From: Papilionanthe hookeriana x Papilionanthe teres
Taxonomy: Eukaryota; Streptophyta; Magnoliopsida; Asparagales; Orchidaceae
Reading direction: 5' to 3'
NCBI GenBank assembly: GCA_022702705.1
Contig: CM040421.1
Span: 72,100,121-72,164,120 of the forward strand
DNA: 64,000 nucleotides
This document shows positions 20,708 through 32,924 of the stretch, in pieces. The position numbers and the translations under genes were made by a program. Position 1 is the stretch's first letter. The number at the start of each line of letters is the position of its first letter. The notes under the pieces are model-generated. The model was not told the DNA's origin. It did not search any database and was given only the letters and a program-made list of their open reading frames with translations.

Positions 20708-22250
20708 TGACCCACTTTTTAATGTTTACAAAAATAGCAACGACACCAAAAACTTGATCTCGATTAATATATATTTAATTTTATGATGGAATGTATAATG
20801 TGGATTCTACGCAAGTATACATATCGTATCAAGTAATACAGGGCTCTAGTGGAGTCCTGGTTATCGATCCCACAAGAAAGTTTTAAAAGATTTGTAACAA
20901 CTAAATTTAAAGGATTTACTTACTAATATAGTATACGGAATTTAGAATACTTAACTAAAGCGATCTAAAGTAAACTAATGCTTTAAATAAAGTTGATTTA
21001 AAGATTTCAGAAAAAGTATCATTCCCCTTATTTTTAGAAACTTAAGTGAATGATGAATTCAAATAGATTTTTTTATTGTATTGTGACAAATAGGAGCATT
21101 CCTATTCTTTACCCTTTGGTCTAGGTGCAAAGAACATTGACTAGTCCTATGCTTGATTACTAAATCTGCGGCTAGGCTGGGAGGATACTGGCTGCCACTT
21201 CAGAGCTCCAACGTTCCCCTCACCAGAGGGCTAACATCTACACTTCAGCTCTCAAACAAGAGGACCAAATTGAATATTTTAGTCTGTCACACTAAAATGT
21301 CCAATTCTACGTCCGATAAATAATATTTCCCTATTTATTTGCACCCTCCTTCCAAGGCTTTTGACTTCCCTGAAAATTGGATATAATTTTTACTATAGTT
21401 GATAATTCAACATATTTTAACAATTCAATTGGCCAGATTGAAAGTAAATTAAGTTTTAAGTAAGAGATTATCACAATTTATTTTAATATATTAGGCACTT
21501 CTATTTAATTTCATCAATTCACATAATTTCATAAACAAGGAGAAAGACTAAGAAAACTACTCGGAATGCATGGGAATTAAACAAAGCATGGATTTCATTT
21601 TAAGTTAACAACAATAAACAAAGATACTTATCTCAATTTCCTCCCAACGGACTCCTTGAAGTTCCTTTGACTTTTCCTTCTAGTACAACACACTTCTTAA
21701 CTCACTACTTGCACTTACTCACACTAAACTTCAACTTAGACTCAAAAGCACACTAATAGAATACTCTAAGACTCCTAAATTAGACACACTACATACTAAA
21801 ATTCATCCTCTATTTATAGAGGTAGACAAAGGTCCAAGGGGTACTTAAGCACCTCTTCAAAAAGCGTCCAGGTTCAATGTATCTGGCATTTTGAACGGTC
21901 TCGCCGTCGGCGAGAAACGACCTCGCCGTCAGCGGGGCTTCTAGAATGTCTTCAAACCGTGTAATCTCGCTGTCGGCGGGCTCGGGCTCGCTGTTAGCGA
22001 GGTAGTTGCAAACCTTTAAGAAATTCTCTTTATAATCTCGCCGTCGGCGGGCTCGATTTCGCCATCGGCAACTTAGTTCATTTTGCATGTATTTCTTCCT
22101 TTTTGATCCAAATTTGCTCTATTTTATGCTTTTTTTCATCCATCACTTATAAATCTTCGTTCCTGCAATAAAATAAAGAAAATACCTTTCTTTAAAGTAC
22201 AATTTCATAAAAAATAGGTATAAATTTCTTAATATATTTTTCTGTGATCA
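20708..22250 (-). repeat. 5' LTR of element B
   Basis: 1543 bp, against 1544 bp for the other LTR. It carries the same palindrome cluster (about 21898-22076), TATA box (about 21811-21820) and termini (TGACCCAC, TGATCA). The flanking 22251-22255 is the right target duplication. Confidence 0.93.
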
Positions 22251-22255
22251 TTGCG

Positions 22256-24805
22256 CTAGGCAAACTACCTCGAAATCCTATGGCTTGGTTATTTAATTCT
22301 AAGAAAGGTTTTGTTGATGTAGACCCGAGATTTGCTGATGACGATGGTCGTGCTGCCCACTATGCTCCAAGCTCCTGGTTGTTGCAGAGGTTTGGTTTTA
22401 GAAGATGGAAATCAAGAGATGAGAGAAGTGTTTTGGTTTAGAGAAATCTTAAAATCCAAATGTCTTTAATTTTTTGTTAGGGAAATCTTAAAGTTGATTA
22501 TAACAACACCGGTTAAGATCCCACGGTTCCATCCTTTCGGCATCGTTATTTTTATCGGATTCACTTAGTCCAGATGAATTTGCTAAACTCAACTGAATGA
22601 GTTGCACACTTTCATTTAGACCGTGGGAAATCCCGTTAGCAACACGCAGGTTACATCATCTGAGGTATTCCCGATCATCCAACAGGACGTTTTAATTTAG
22701 TTAAAGTTGCAATTTTGTTGTTCTATTTGTGATTAAATTTTGAGTTGTTTTATATTTTGAATGTTGTGGCGGTGGATTTTATCTTGTAGTGACTTCTAAT
22801 TTAATTTTGGGTTTCAGTTTTGTGGCTATCCTAAAGGTTTCAGTTTTCATGCAACAATCTTGTTTAAAATGCAAGAAAAAGTAAAATGCAGTGCATGTAA
22901 GTAAATTGCAATAAAGTAAATTGCAATAAAATAAAAGCGTACCTGGAGGGTCTTCCCGTCATCCCAAGCTGCACTTAAAATACATGTTAAGGCATTTAAA
23001 TATTTCAACAAGTACCTAGGTCAAGACTAAAGGAAGGGTTTTGGTTGTCTTCCAGAATCCTAATCCTATAGCTAGTCATTTCCTATGACGTCTAGGTTCT
23101 TGATTTTGGTTAAGGATGATTTTCTTCACCAAAGAACAATTAAGTTCAAATGTTCTTTAAAACTACCCATCGTATTGAGGAAGTTCTTAGAACAAATCCT
23201 AAACATCTTTTCAATACCTCTGGGACAGTTTTGAGTCCAAGTGAATTTAATTACACAGGTGAATTAATTATCCAAGGGTTTAGTTAAGTTTTGTTCCCTC
23301 GCTCAGTGAACTAGGATGTTTGATTATCCTATGAGTGAAGTGACATTTCACTTAACACTACATTTAATAGTTATAATAATTTAAAGCTTTCAGGGGTAAG
23401 TTAATTTGTTAAAGATTTTAATGATTTGAAGTTAAAGTTGATGATTTACTTTAATGCGATTTAATTATGAAATTTTAATCAATGATTTTTAAGTTTGGAA
23501 TGGTGTTTGATTCATTTAAGTTAAACCTTTTATAAATGATATTAATATCTTATGTTAATTTAATTTTTTAGATTAACTCAGGTCAAAAGAGGTGTTCAAA
23601 TTATTTATTAAATTTTGATGATTTAATTTTGATTAATTAATTAATTAATTTAATTTTTACATTATGTTTTAAGGTAAGTTGTCTTAAAATTATTTAAAAT
23701 TTGCAAATTTGACTTAAGTTTGTTTTGAAATTATTTTAAATTAGTTTCAAATATTTTAATTTACTTTTTAATTATTTAACATTTTAGGCTTTAATCAATT
23801 ATTAAATTATTTAATGATGTTGGTTTTAATTAAATTAAGAATTATTTACTTTTAATCATTTAATTATTAATTCCACTTATCCTCTTAAGTTTAAGAGTTA
23901 AATATTATTAAGTGATTTATTTAGGGATTTTTAATTTAAAGAATCAGTGTCCTCTTAAATTATATCCCCATTTTAATAATCCAACTTTAATTAATCTTCC
24001 AAAATTTAAATTATTTAATTAATTAAAGTTTCATTTTTGGTTTATTAAAGTGATTAATGGGTTCCTACCCTTTGATTTCCCAAAGTTTCAATCATCTAAG
24101 AGAAAATTAAAATCAGATATTTTACCCCATTTTGATTAAACCTAAAGTTTTAATTAGGGGTTAAAATGTTTTAATTACCTTTATGCCCCTTTAAGCCTAT
24201 TTATTTTATAACTCATTAAATTAAGCTTAAATGAAATTAAAATTTTTATGCCACTTCACTCACATGTCAATTAAGACATTAGAGGAGAAAATGTGATTTT
24301 TCTGAATTTAATTTATTTATATAATTATTTTTAATGGAAAATAGGGGTTTTCAAAGAAAATTCACCAACACGACCAAGGTAAAGTTTCTGTCCTTAAGAA
24401 AATTATGTGATGCTCCTAATTACTAGAGGACCAATTGGACCAATTTTGGTAATTTTGTGAATTAAATTTTATTTATTATAATTATTCTAAATTTTAGAGT
24501 GTTAATTAATCATAAAATAAAATAAAAGTTGAAAAATGGACTTTATATTTTTCAAAAATCTCTCTAACCTCAAGAAAGTTAGAGAAACAAATTTTATATT
24601 TTTATGATTTTTCTTTGATTTATTAGAATTAATTTAATGGGAAGGCTAGAAAATACATTTTTTTAATTCAAAAATTATTTTAAGGCTTTGAAATTAAATA
24701 TTTTAACCTAGAGACTTAGGAAAAATATATGATTAGTTCCTAAGTGATTAGAGGACCAAATATGACATTTATATGATTTTTATTATTTTTGTGATTTTTA
24801 TTATT
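22256..24805 (-). repeat. 5' LTR of element A, right fragment
   Basis: Resumes the LTR interrupted at 8613 and aligns with 26395 to about 28985 of LTR A2, including GGAGGGTCTTCCCGTCATCC and CATTAGAGGAGAAAATGTGA. It stops abruptly near 24805 and joins ORF1 sequence of A2, so the U3 start of LTR A is missing. No coding gene; the ORF at 22244-22441 is the end of the LTR antisense frame. Confidence 0.85.
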
Positions 24806-24829
24806 TTTTTCTCTCAATTTTATTCTCTC

Positions 24830-25000
24830 AATTTCAGATACTTTGTTTGTCAGTGCGAAAAAGGTAACGTCAGCGATCTTGACATTTGTGTTCTCGAATC
24901 CTTGTCCAAACCAGATGATCCCATTGTCGGGCAGCTCATCCTTGTAAACAGCGAAGTCCAGTCCATTGGTGAAGGAGAAAATCAGCTTTGGGGCTTCCAT
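24830..25000 (-). pseudogene. Tat ORF1 remnant of element A2
   Basis: From the ATG at 25000-24998 it reads MEAPKLIFSFTNGLDFAVYK and continues through ADVTFFALTNKVSE, the counterpart of ORF1 of A at 7231. After KVSEIE the frame runs into LTR-type sequence, so only about the first 60 codons remain. Everything downstream (gag, pol, 3' LTR start) has been lost. Confidence 0.8.
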
Positions 25001-25510
25001 TTCTGCAGGGTAGATTCTGATTGTCAGTCTCAAGTTATGCTTCTTCTCATCAGGACGAAAAGAAAGGAATCGAAAAGAGTCCGAACACATTCTTGTTCAT
25101 GTATATTTGTTAAAAGAGTCATTTATTAGAAGGTTTGTTTATTTAGAACGGAATGTTCAAAGGTGTAGAGAAGGTAATGAATCCGATTCAGAGTTGGAAA
25201 GGAAAGGAAAGTCTTGTGCAAGACTTCTCGACTCGAAGGATCACTCCTAAACTAACACCTATTGGGGGTCCACCGCCTCAGAAATGAGGTAAAAGGATCT
25301 CGGAACCTCTCTGTTTAGGGGTGTCTAAACAGTGGCTCCTAAATCCGAGAGAATGTTGGCTATACTCGTTCAAGATAGAAATGAACATAGTATTCCAACG
25401 GAAAGAAGGGTAGTTTGATCCATTAGGGACATGGATACACTACCGATTTTTTGAAAGCAAAACTATCTGATTAAAAATGGAGAGAGGAATTTTCCCCAGC
25501 AGAGTTGCCA
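25001..25510 (-). other. A2 leader and primer-binding site
   Basis: 25001-25492 aligns with the leader of A (7232-7739). The PBS 25493-25510 reads TGGCAACTCTGCTGGGGA on the minus strand, two differences from that of A. Confidence 0.8.
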
Positions 25511-26288
25511 GAAATTGTACGGCTTATTTTTAGGTTGAGTGTTGTATTTTTTAAAAGGGGTCGCTACGAAGTTGTCGGCGAATTTTAAATTTAATTTAAA
25601 TATATATATAATTTAGAAAGTAGTATTTGATTTTGAAAATAATTTTAAATTTAAAAATTTTAAGATATGAAATCAAACCGATCTCGCATCCCAAATAGTT
25701 TATATAAACGAGCATCGCACCACAAACCGTGTATCTATCCCGAAGAATAGACACACTCGCTTGATGATGGGGCTCGATTAAATAAACTAGGAGATTTGTG
25801 ACATCCGTTTGGTCCGCGAACCAATTTTATAAGCCGACAAGTTCCCCTGCTTAATATAAATGAATTAAGCGGGGTTTATATTACTCGGGTTCTTAAAACT
25901 CCCTATAAGGGCAAGCCCCTATAGTTAATTACATCTTAAGTGACGAGAATCACCTAAGAAAACTCTCGATAATAATCAGTAGTTCTGCTCTCAAGAATTT
26001 CAAAGTTTAAGTCTTCGAATTTCGATAGGGAATGGATCAAATTTTGGAATTTCGATAGGGAATGGATCAAATTTGGAATATTTTGTTTTGGGAATTCAAA
26101 GGAAGAAAGGTAGGAGAAATCACAGATTCGAAGCGAACTTCGGTAATTTCCCGACTATCCTATTATTTGGCTTGGATTTAGGAAAGTCCTAATATTTATT
26201 TAATGTTTTGATCTTGCCAATTTTAATTAATTAGGACTTATATTTGTATGATAAAATCATACAAATAGCCTCGAAGATGTGAGGGTTT

Positions 26289-26579
26289 ATGTCGTATCGG
26301 ACGACTACCTCGGAGTCCCAAGACCGGTTAGGGCTTAATTTACATGACATGATCATGCAAATGCCTAACGAAGAGTTGAGGATTTATGTTGCACTAGGCA
26401 AACTACCTCGAAGTCCTATGGCTTTGTTATTTAGTTCTAAGGAAAGTTTTGCTGAAGTAGACTCAGGTTTTGCTGATGACGATGGCCGTGCTGCCCACCA
26501 TGCTCCGAGCTCCTTGTTGTTGCAGAGGTTTAGTTTTAGAAGTCATAAATCAGGAGATGAGAAAGGTGTTTTGGTTTAG
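26289..26579 (+). other. Antisense ORF within the Tat LTR (96 codons)
   Basis: Reads MSYRTTTSESQDRLGLNLHD and ends GDEKGVLV. The LTR A copy (8510-8613 joined to 22256-22441) aligns gap-free over the same frame to the same stop, but with many amino-acid replacements, one internal stop, and the B insertion. No known domain was recognised. It could be a chance frame in a repeated sequence. Confidence 0.35.
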
Positions 26580-27642
26580 AGAAGTCTTAAAATCCAAGTA
26601 TTTTTAGTGTTTTAGTTAAAACAAATCTTAAAATTGATTATAACAACACCGGTTAAGATCCCACGGTTCCATCCTTCCGGCATCGTTATTTTTATCGGAT
26701 TCACTTAGTCCAGATTAATTTGCTAAACTCAACTGAATGAGTTCCACACTTTCATTTAGACCGTGGGAAATCCCGTTAGCAACACGTAGGTTACATCATC
26801 CGAGGTATTCCCGATCATCCAACAAGACATTTTAATTTAGTTGTAGTTGTAGTTTTGTGTTACGTTTGTGATTAAATTTTGAGTTGTTTTATATTTTGAA
26901 ATGTTGTGACGGTGAATTTTATCTTGTAATGACTTTTAATTTAGTTTTGGTTTCAGTTTTAGGGACTACCCTAAAGGTGTGGGTTTTCATGCAACAGTTG
27001 TTTATCATGCAAGAAAAGTAAGTGCGATGCGATTAAATAAATTGTAATAAGGTAAATTGCAATAAAATAAAAGCATACCTGGAGGGTCTTCCCGTCATCC
27101 CAAGTCGCACTTAAAACACAATTAGAATATTTAAGCATTTAAAGCAAGTTCCTAAGTAAAGCTAAGGGAAGGGTTATGGTTTTCTACCAAGTTCCTAATC
27201 CTATAGCTAGTCATCTCCTATGACGTCTAGGTTCTTGTATTTTGGTTTGAGGACGATTTTCTTCATCAAAGAACAACTAAGTTCAGTTGTTCTTATAAAT
27301 ATCCTATCGTATCGAGGAAGTGCTTAAGACGAGTCTTAAACATCTTTTCAACATTTCTAGGATTATTTTAAGTCCAAGAGAATTTAAATATACAAATGAA
27401 TTAATCGTCCAGGAGTTTAAGTTTTGTTATCTTGCTCAGTGAACTAGAACATTTGAATATCATATAAGTAAAGTAACACTTCACTTAATGCTTCGTTTAG
27501 GAGTTATGACAACAAAAGCTTTCGAGGGCAAATGGATGTTCAAGTGGTTTATGATTTAATTTTAGTTAATGGATTTAAGTTTGGAATAGTGTTCAAGTTG
27601 TTTTAGATTTATTTTGAATTTGTTTATGTCTTAGGTGATGTT

Positions 27643-27957
27643 ACATTTAATTTAATTTAATTTAATTTAATTTAATTTGACTTAATTTTAATTTAATGTG
27701 GTTTAATTTAATTTAATTTAATTTAATTTAATTTAATATAATATGATTTAGCTTAATTTAATTTAATTTGATTTAATTTAATTTGATTTAGTTTTAATTT
27801 AATTTAATTTAATTTAATTTAATTTAATTTAATTTAATTTAATTCAATTTAATTTAATTTAATTTAATTTTTTAATTTGATTTAATTTAATTTAATTTAA
27901 TGTGTTTTAATTTAATTTAATTTAATTTAATTTAATTTAATTTAATTTTTTAATTTT
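27643..27957. repeat. AATTT pentanucleotide microsatellite
   Basis: About 300 bp of near-perfect TTTAA/AATTT repeats with a few interruptions. It lies within LTR A2; the homologous place in LTR A has only a short AATT run near 23635-23655, so it expanded in one copy. Confidence 0.92.
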
Positions 27958-29549
27958 AATTTAATATTTTATTTTAAAAGGGTTTGATTTAAATAATTTA
28001 ACTTTATTTTAATTTAATGATTAAGTCTTTTAGCATTTTAAATCTTAAGTTTGAGTTATCATTTTAATTAGGAATTAAATATTATTGAGATGATTAATTT
28101 AGGGATTCTTAAATTAAGGAATAAATCTCTTCCTAATAACATCCCTATTTTAATAATTCAAAAATTTATTATTCTTCCCAAACTTAATTAATTATTTTAA
28201 TTAAAGTTCATTTCAATTATTTTTGAATTGTTTAATAGGTTCCTACCCTTTAATTATTTAAATTTCAATCATCCAAATCAGATTAAGATCAAATATTTTA
28301 CTCTTTCATTTTATTAAGCCTAAAGTTTTAATTAAGGGTTAAAATTTTAATTACCATTTTGCCCTCCAAGCTTAATAATTTCATAACTCACTAAATTGAG
28401 CTCAAATGAATTTGAAATTTTTATGTGACTTCACTCATATGTCAATAAAGACATTAGAGGAGAAAATGTGATTTTTCTGTATTTAATTTATTTATGTAAT
28501 TATTTTTGGTGGAAAATAAGGATTTCCAAGGAAAATTTAATAATATGACCAAGGAAAAGTTTCTGTCCTTAAGAAAATTATGGGACATTCCTAATGTCCA
28601 GAGGACCACTTGGACCAATTTTGGTGATTTTTTGAATTATATTATTTTTATTATAATTATTTTGAGTTTTGGAGTATTAATTAATTTAAAAATAAAATGA
28701 AGTTTGAAAAATGAATTTTATATTTTTCAAAAATCTCTCTGATATCAAGGAAATCAGAGAATTAATTTTTATAATTTTCTGATTTTTCTTTGATTTATTA
28801 GAATTATTTTAATGGAAATGCTAGAAAATACATTTTTTTTATTTTAAAATTACCTTAGGGCTTTAAAATTTAATATCTCATCATAGAGACTTAAGAAAAA
28901 TATGGGGTTTATTCCTAAGTGATTAAAATTCAAAATGTGACATTTTGGTAACTTTTATTATTTTTGTGATTTTTATTATTTTATTAATTATTAAAATATT
29001 AAAATAATACAAAAAATCAACTTTTTTAGAAAATTGAAATTTTAATTTTTTTAAATTCCCCTAATATCAGAGAGGCTCCAAAACCAATTTTGTGAATTTT
29101 TGAAAAACATTTTGAAAGTTATAAATTTTTAAAGTTTAAATTGGCTAAATGGCCTAATCAACCCATTTAGTAGGGCTAACCAAACCCAATTGACTTCAAA
29201 CTTTTATGGTCGGTTCCTCTGATCCTAAAGGTCAGTGGAGAATTGATTTCAAGTCAATTTGATGTATGATTAGCTCTAATTAATTAAGGACCTATTTTGG
29301 GTGTTTAAGCCGATTAGGGTTATTCCAAGTGAATTAATTCAAAACCTATTTTTCCTAGGGTCCTGCGGTCATAAGAAACATCACCAAATTTTCCTAGAAT
29401 TTATTTCACAGCATACTAATTATTGGATTTAAAATACTCAAAATAGTAACATGAATTTGAAAAATCAATAACTTCTCGTAGGGATGGCCTCGACTTTGGA
29501 AAATTCGGGGAATGTTCCCAAATTCAGAGGCTTCAAAAGCCCTATGGTC

Positions 29550-32500
29550 TCATGCCATGGTGAATTTCCTATATGCATGGAGAATTAAAACAATGCTGAC
29601 AGTAAATAAATCATTAAAAATAAAATACTTGATGAAATTAAATGATTTCTTTTCCACATTATTTTCCTCTGTTCACTGAGCAAGAGAGTATTTTTATTTT
29701 ATTTTTCTGATTTTTCTACACAAAGTTATGCATTTTTGAAGTTTAGGGAATTAAATAAATCAGAAAATCCCTATTTTTCTATTTATCCGAGTCGGCGCCG
29801 CGTCAACCTTAGCATCTCCGAAGCGCCGCGTATCGTCTTCTGATTCGGCGCCGCCATCTGACTCAGTGATCCAGGGCCCCGCGGGTCACGTACCAACGCG
29901 CTGTCCGACTCAATCCAGACCGTCCACTCGATACACGCTCGATCTGACGGTTCACGGTCATCGTCTACGACTGGTGTGCACCCGTGACCGTCGACCTTCT
30001 AACCCTAATTTCTCACTCGATTCTCGACGGATTTTTGTGTTCTTATGCTGCTATGGATTCGTCTTGAGGAGACGAACACATCCATATGGTAAATATGTAT
30101 TTAAATTGACTCAAATTAAATGGAGAATCTCCGTAAGCTCGGGAAGAAGAGTGAGACCATACCTTTGCTCGGAGAAGTGAAGCTTCGATCCGAGAGTTGT
30201 GTCACCTTCGATTGGGTCCAAGCAAGCTCCGGATGAAGTCCTTGGCACAGTGAATTGCTAGCTATGAAAGTGACCACGGCCGATCACAAAGCTTGGAGGC
30301 TGGAACAAGCTGGGTGGCCCGGGGATGGGGCTTTTAGTGGGAAACTTCTCCTCTTGGTACGGTGAAGGTGTAGGACCGATCGATTTGGGGATTGATCCAC
30401 TGTGGAGAAGTGTCCTGGTTTTTGTGCTTGAAGTTTGAGCTCGAAATTGAGCTCAGCTGGAGAGAATTGGGCTGGAATTCGGTGGGGATCAAGTGCTACA
30501 TGTGTGGAGAGTGATGCGGAATGATTTTGGCGAGTTTCCTTAAGGTTTGGTTCGAGCACCTCTCATGGCCGAGAAGGGGTGGTGTTTAAATAGGCATGGT
30601 TGGAGGCTCTCCCAGGGGGAGTTAGGGCTTGAGATCAGCTGCTTTGGTGATGAGAAGAACGATCATGGTGGCCATTGGGCATGGGGCGACTCGACGAGGT
30701 GGAATCCCAAAGTTTGGCTTCTCCCCATGTCTCGGCCATGGAGTTTTCCGGCGACCCGGGCGGCTGGCCGGCAGGCATGGGTCACCCTCGGGTCCGAGTG
30801 GGTCGGGGTCGGGGTTTAGTGCAGTCAATTGGCCATGGACTTGTGTAAAGGGTTTGGATTAAAATGGAATGGGAAAGGGCTAGTTTTGGGTCTAAATGGG
30901 TCAACCCTTGGTTTTGGGTTAGGTTCACCCTCCAAGGCCAATTTGGGCTAATGGGAAAGTCACTTGGATCGGCTTGATTAGTGGGGTCGAGTCACGATCC
31001 AAGTACAATTAAGCTTAAGCAAGAGTTAGGGGAGACATGGGAGTGGTTAATTACTCTTAAGAGAATCATTAAAGGGTCCCCTCTTCTTGCCATTTTGGGT
31101 ATGGTGAAGTGTCCAAGGCTTTCATGGCTCACATGTGGCTCATGCATGACTTCATGGCTCACCTTTGGCTTGGAAAAAGCTAAGTCAACTTTCATGAAAG
31201 AGGTTTTTAGGAATTTTGGTAATTTAGGAGTGATTTGATGGGATTTGGCATATGGCTTGATTTGGAACCATTTGATGATTGATTTGAACTTAGGGATGAT
31301 TTTAATTGAAGTCATGATGAAGAAGAGTGTCATATGGGCTTTGTATGAATTTTGGGCCTTTAAAATTTTGTGAAGATGGGCTTTTAAAATGGTTTAGGGA
31401 AGTGGGCTTTTAGATTTGAAAATAAATTTATGGATGGGAATTTTGTGAAGGATTGGGCCAAACAAATGTTGGGTTTAGCTCATAGATGTGTCATGAGTGA
31501 TTTGAAGCAAGTTCGGGAGTGATTTGGGTTTGAATTGGGTTGAATTTGGGCTTCTTTGGTGAATGGGTCAATATAGGTCAAATTGGGCTAACTTGGGCCA
31601 ATGTTGGGCTAGGGTTGAAATTGATGTAAAATAAATGTTGGGAAATGTTTATGGGAGTGTTTCAATGAGGTTTTGGCTTTGGTTGGGTTTTGATTTTGAG
31701 GTTTGGGCTCATTTGGGTTAGGTTTAGGTTTAGGTCAAAATTGGGCCTTTTAGCTTTGGGTTGAATTTGAGTGGGGTTTGGGTCTAAATTTTGGGCAAAT
31801 CATGTTAGTATTTTGTTTATGGGGATGTTAAGGAAGGTTTAGAAAAGATTTGGGGTTAATTGGAGTTGAATTGGGTGAGTTTGGGCTAAGTTTGGATCAT
31901 GGGTCCAAATTGGGCTTTAAGGCCAAAAGTGAAATTGGATCCAAATATCAATCAAATTGGACTTGGATTTGGTCTAGATTGGTGTTGGGGATATTGAATT
32001 GAAGTTTAGAATTGAATTGGACCAGAATTTGAGTCAATTGGGTAGGTTTGGTTTGACATTGGGTTCACTTTGGGTTAAAAATGGGTCAAATTGGGGATTT
32101 TGATAAAAGTGGGGTAAATTGATAAAATTGGCCCATGGTGTAGTTAGACAAAATGAAATTGGGAATATTTGGGAATTTTCTGAATTTCTGGATTTTTTGG
32201 CTAAGAGGGGCATTTTGGGTATTTGGAGGGTATTGAGAGGTATTTTTGGAATTTTTGGTATTTTTGGCTATGGATGATCAATTTGATTGGTGAGGAAATG
32301 TTTGAGATTGGTCTTGAGGATTTTTGGGTGATTTGGAGATTTTAGAAAATTTTTGGGTAGTTTTAAGGATTTTGGGTTAGGCTAGGCGGGTGTAGGGTCC
32401 CGGGGGTCAAAAATTGAAAATTTGTAAAATTGAAGATTGGGTGAATGTAAGTGGAATGAAATCATTTTGGTTGAGCCATGAAGCCATATCAAGCCCTCAT

Positions 32501-32915
32501 GAGCCATAAAAGGGACTCATTTGAGGCATCCACTGTGTTGTTCCTAACCCTCTTAGCCAAGGGCTTAGGGGTTAAGGACCATCCATGTGAATCACCTTCA
32601 TGAGTCAGGAGGTCAAGTTAGGTATGGGTGTGTTTTTAGGAGGTGTGTAAAAGTGTAGTGTATAGGTGTAGTGTGTGTGTAAGTCAGCCCTTCACTGGAC
32701 CGGGCCACCTGAGGCGGTCCTAAGGCCAAAGAATCCTATAAGAACTCATCCTTTAAACTTCCACATTTGATTTCAACCCTCTAGGTGATTAGGGGTCTAC
32801 AATCAAGTTTGTGGAGTTTGCAGGGAGTTAAGAAGTCCCAATTCTAATCCTCTGGGATAGTCAAAGGAAAAGCCTAAGGCTAGATCCTAAGTACTAAAAA
32901 GAAGGAGAGAAGACC
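29550..32915 (-). repeat. Tandem duplication unit 1 (about 3.37 kb) in LTR A2
   Basis: Landmarks repeated at about 3.37-kb spacing: GTTCACTGAGC at 29671 and 33049; GTCGGCGCCGCGTCAACC at 29791 and 33170; TTTAAATA at 30585 and 33958. The unit holds GC-rich leader-like sequence at 29790-30600, then long G/T-rich sequence with many TTGGGCT words. No gene. Confidence 0.8.
30585..30592 (-). promoter_or_regulatory. TATA-like box, unit 1
   Basis: The minus strand reads TATTTAAA, followed by GGCCATGAGAGGTGCTCGAA and CCTTAAGGAAACTC. The same arrangement occurs in unit 2. In this direction it would transcribe through the LTR toward the PBS and ORF1. Inferred from sequence only. Confidence 0.45.
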
Positions 32916-32924
32916 TCATCAAAA

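Larger units (their letters stand above)
8614..22250 (-). mobile_element. Athila-like Ty3/gypsy retrotransposon B, full length, nested in LTR A
   Basis: About 13.6 kb, with near-equal LTRs (8614-10157 and 20708-22250) beginning TGACCCAC and ending TGATCA, a PBS complementary to a tRNA-Asp-type 3' end, a PPT, gag, protease, RT, RNase H, integrase, and a long region with two env-like segments after pol. This order and PBS define the Athila lineage. All ORFs are broken. The LTRs differ by scattered substitutions and small indels, so the insertion is not recent. Confidence 0.93.

Noticed and set aside
29866..31333. Several ORFs in the long LTR A2
   Set aside because: They are not preserved between the two tandem units and show no domain; the region is leader-like and G/T-rich.
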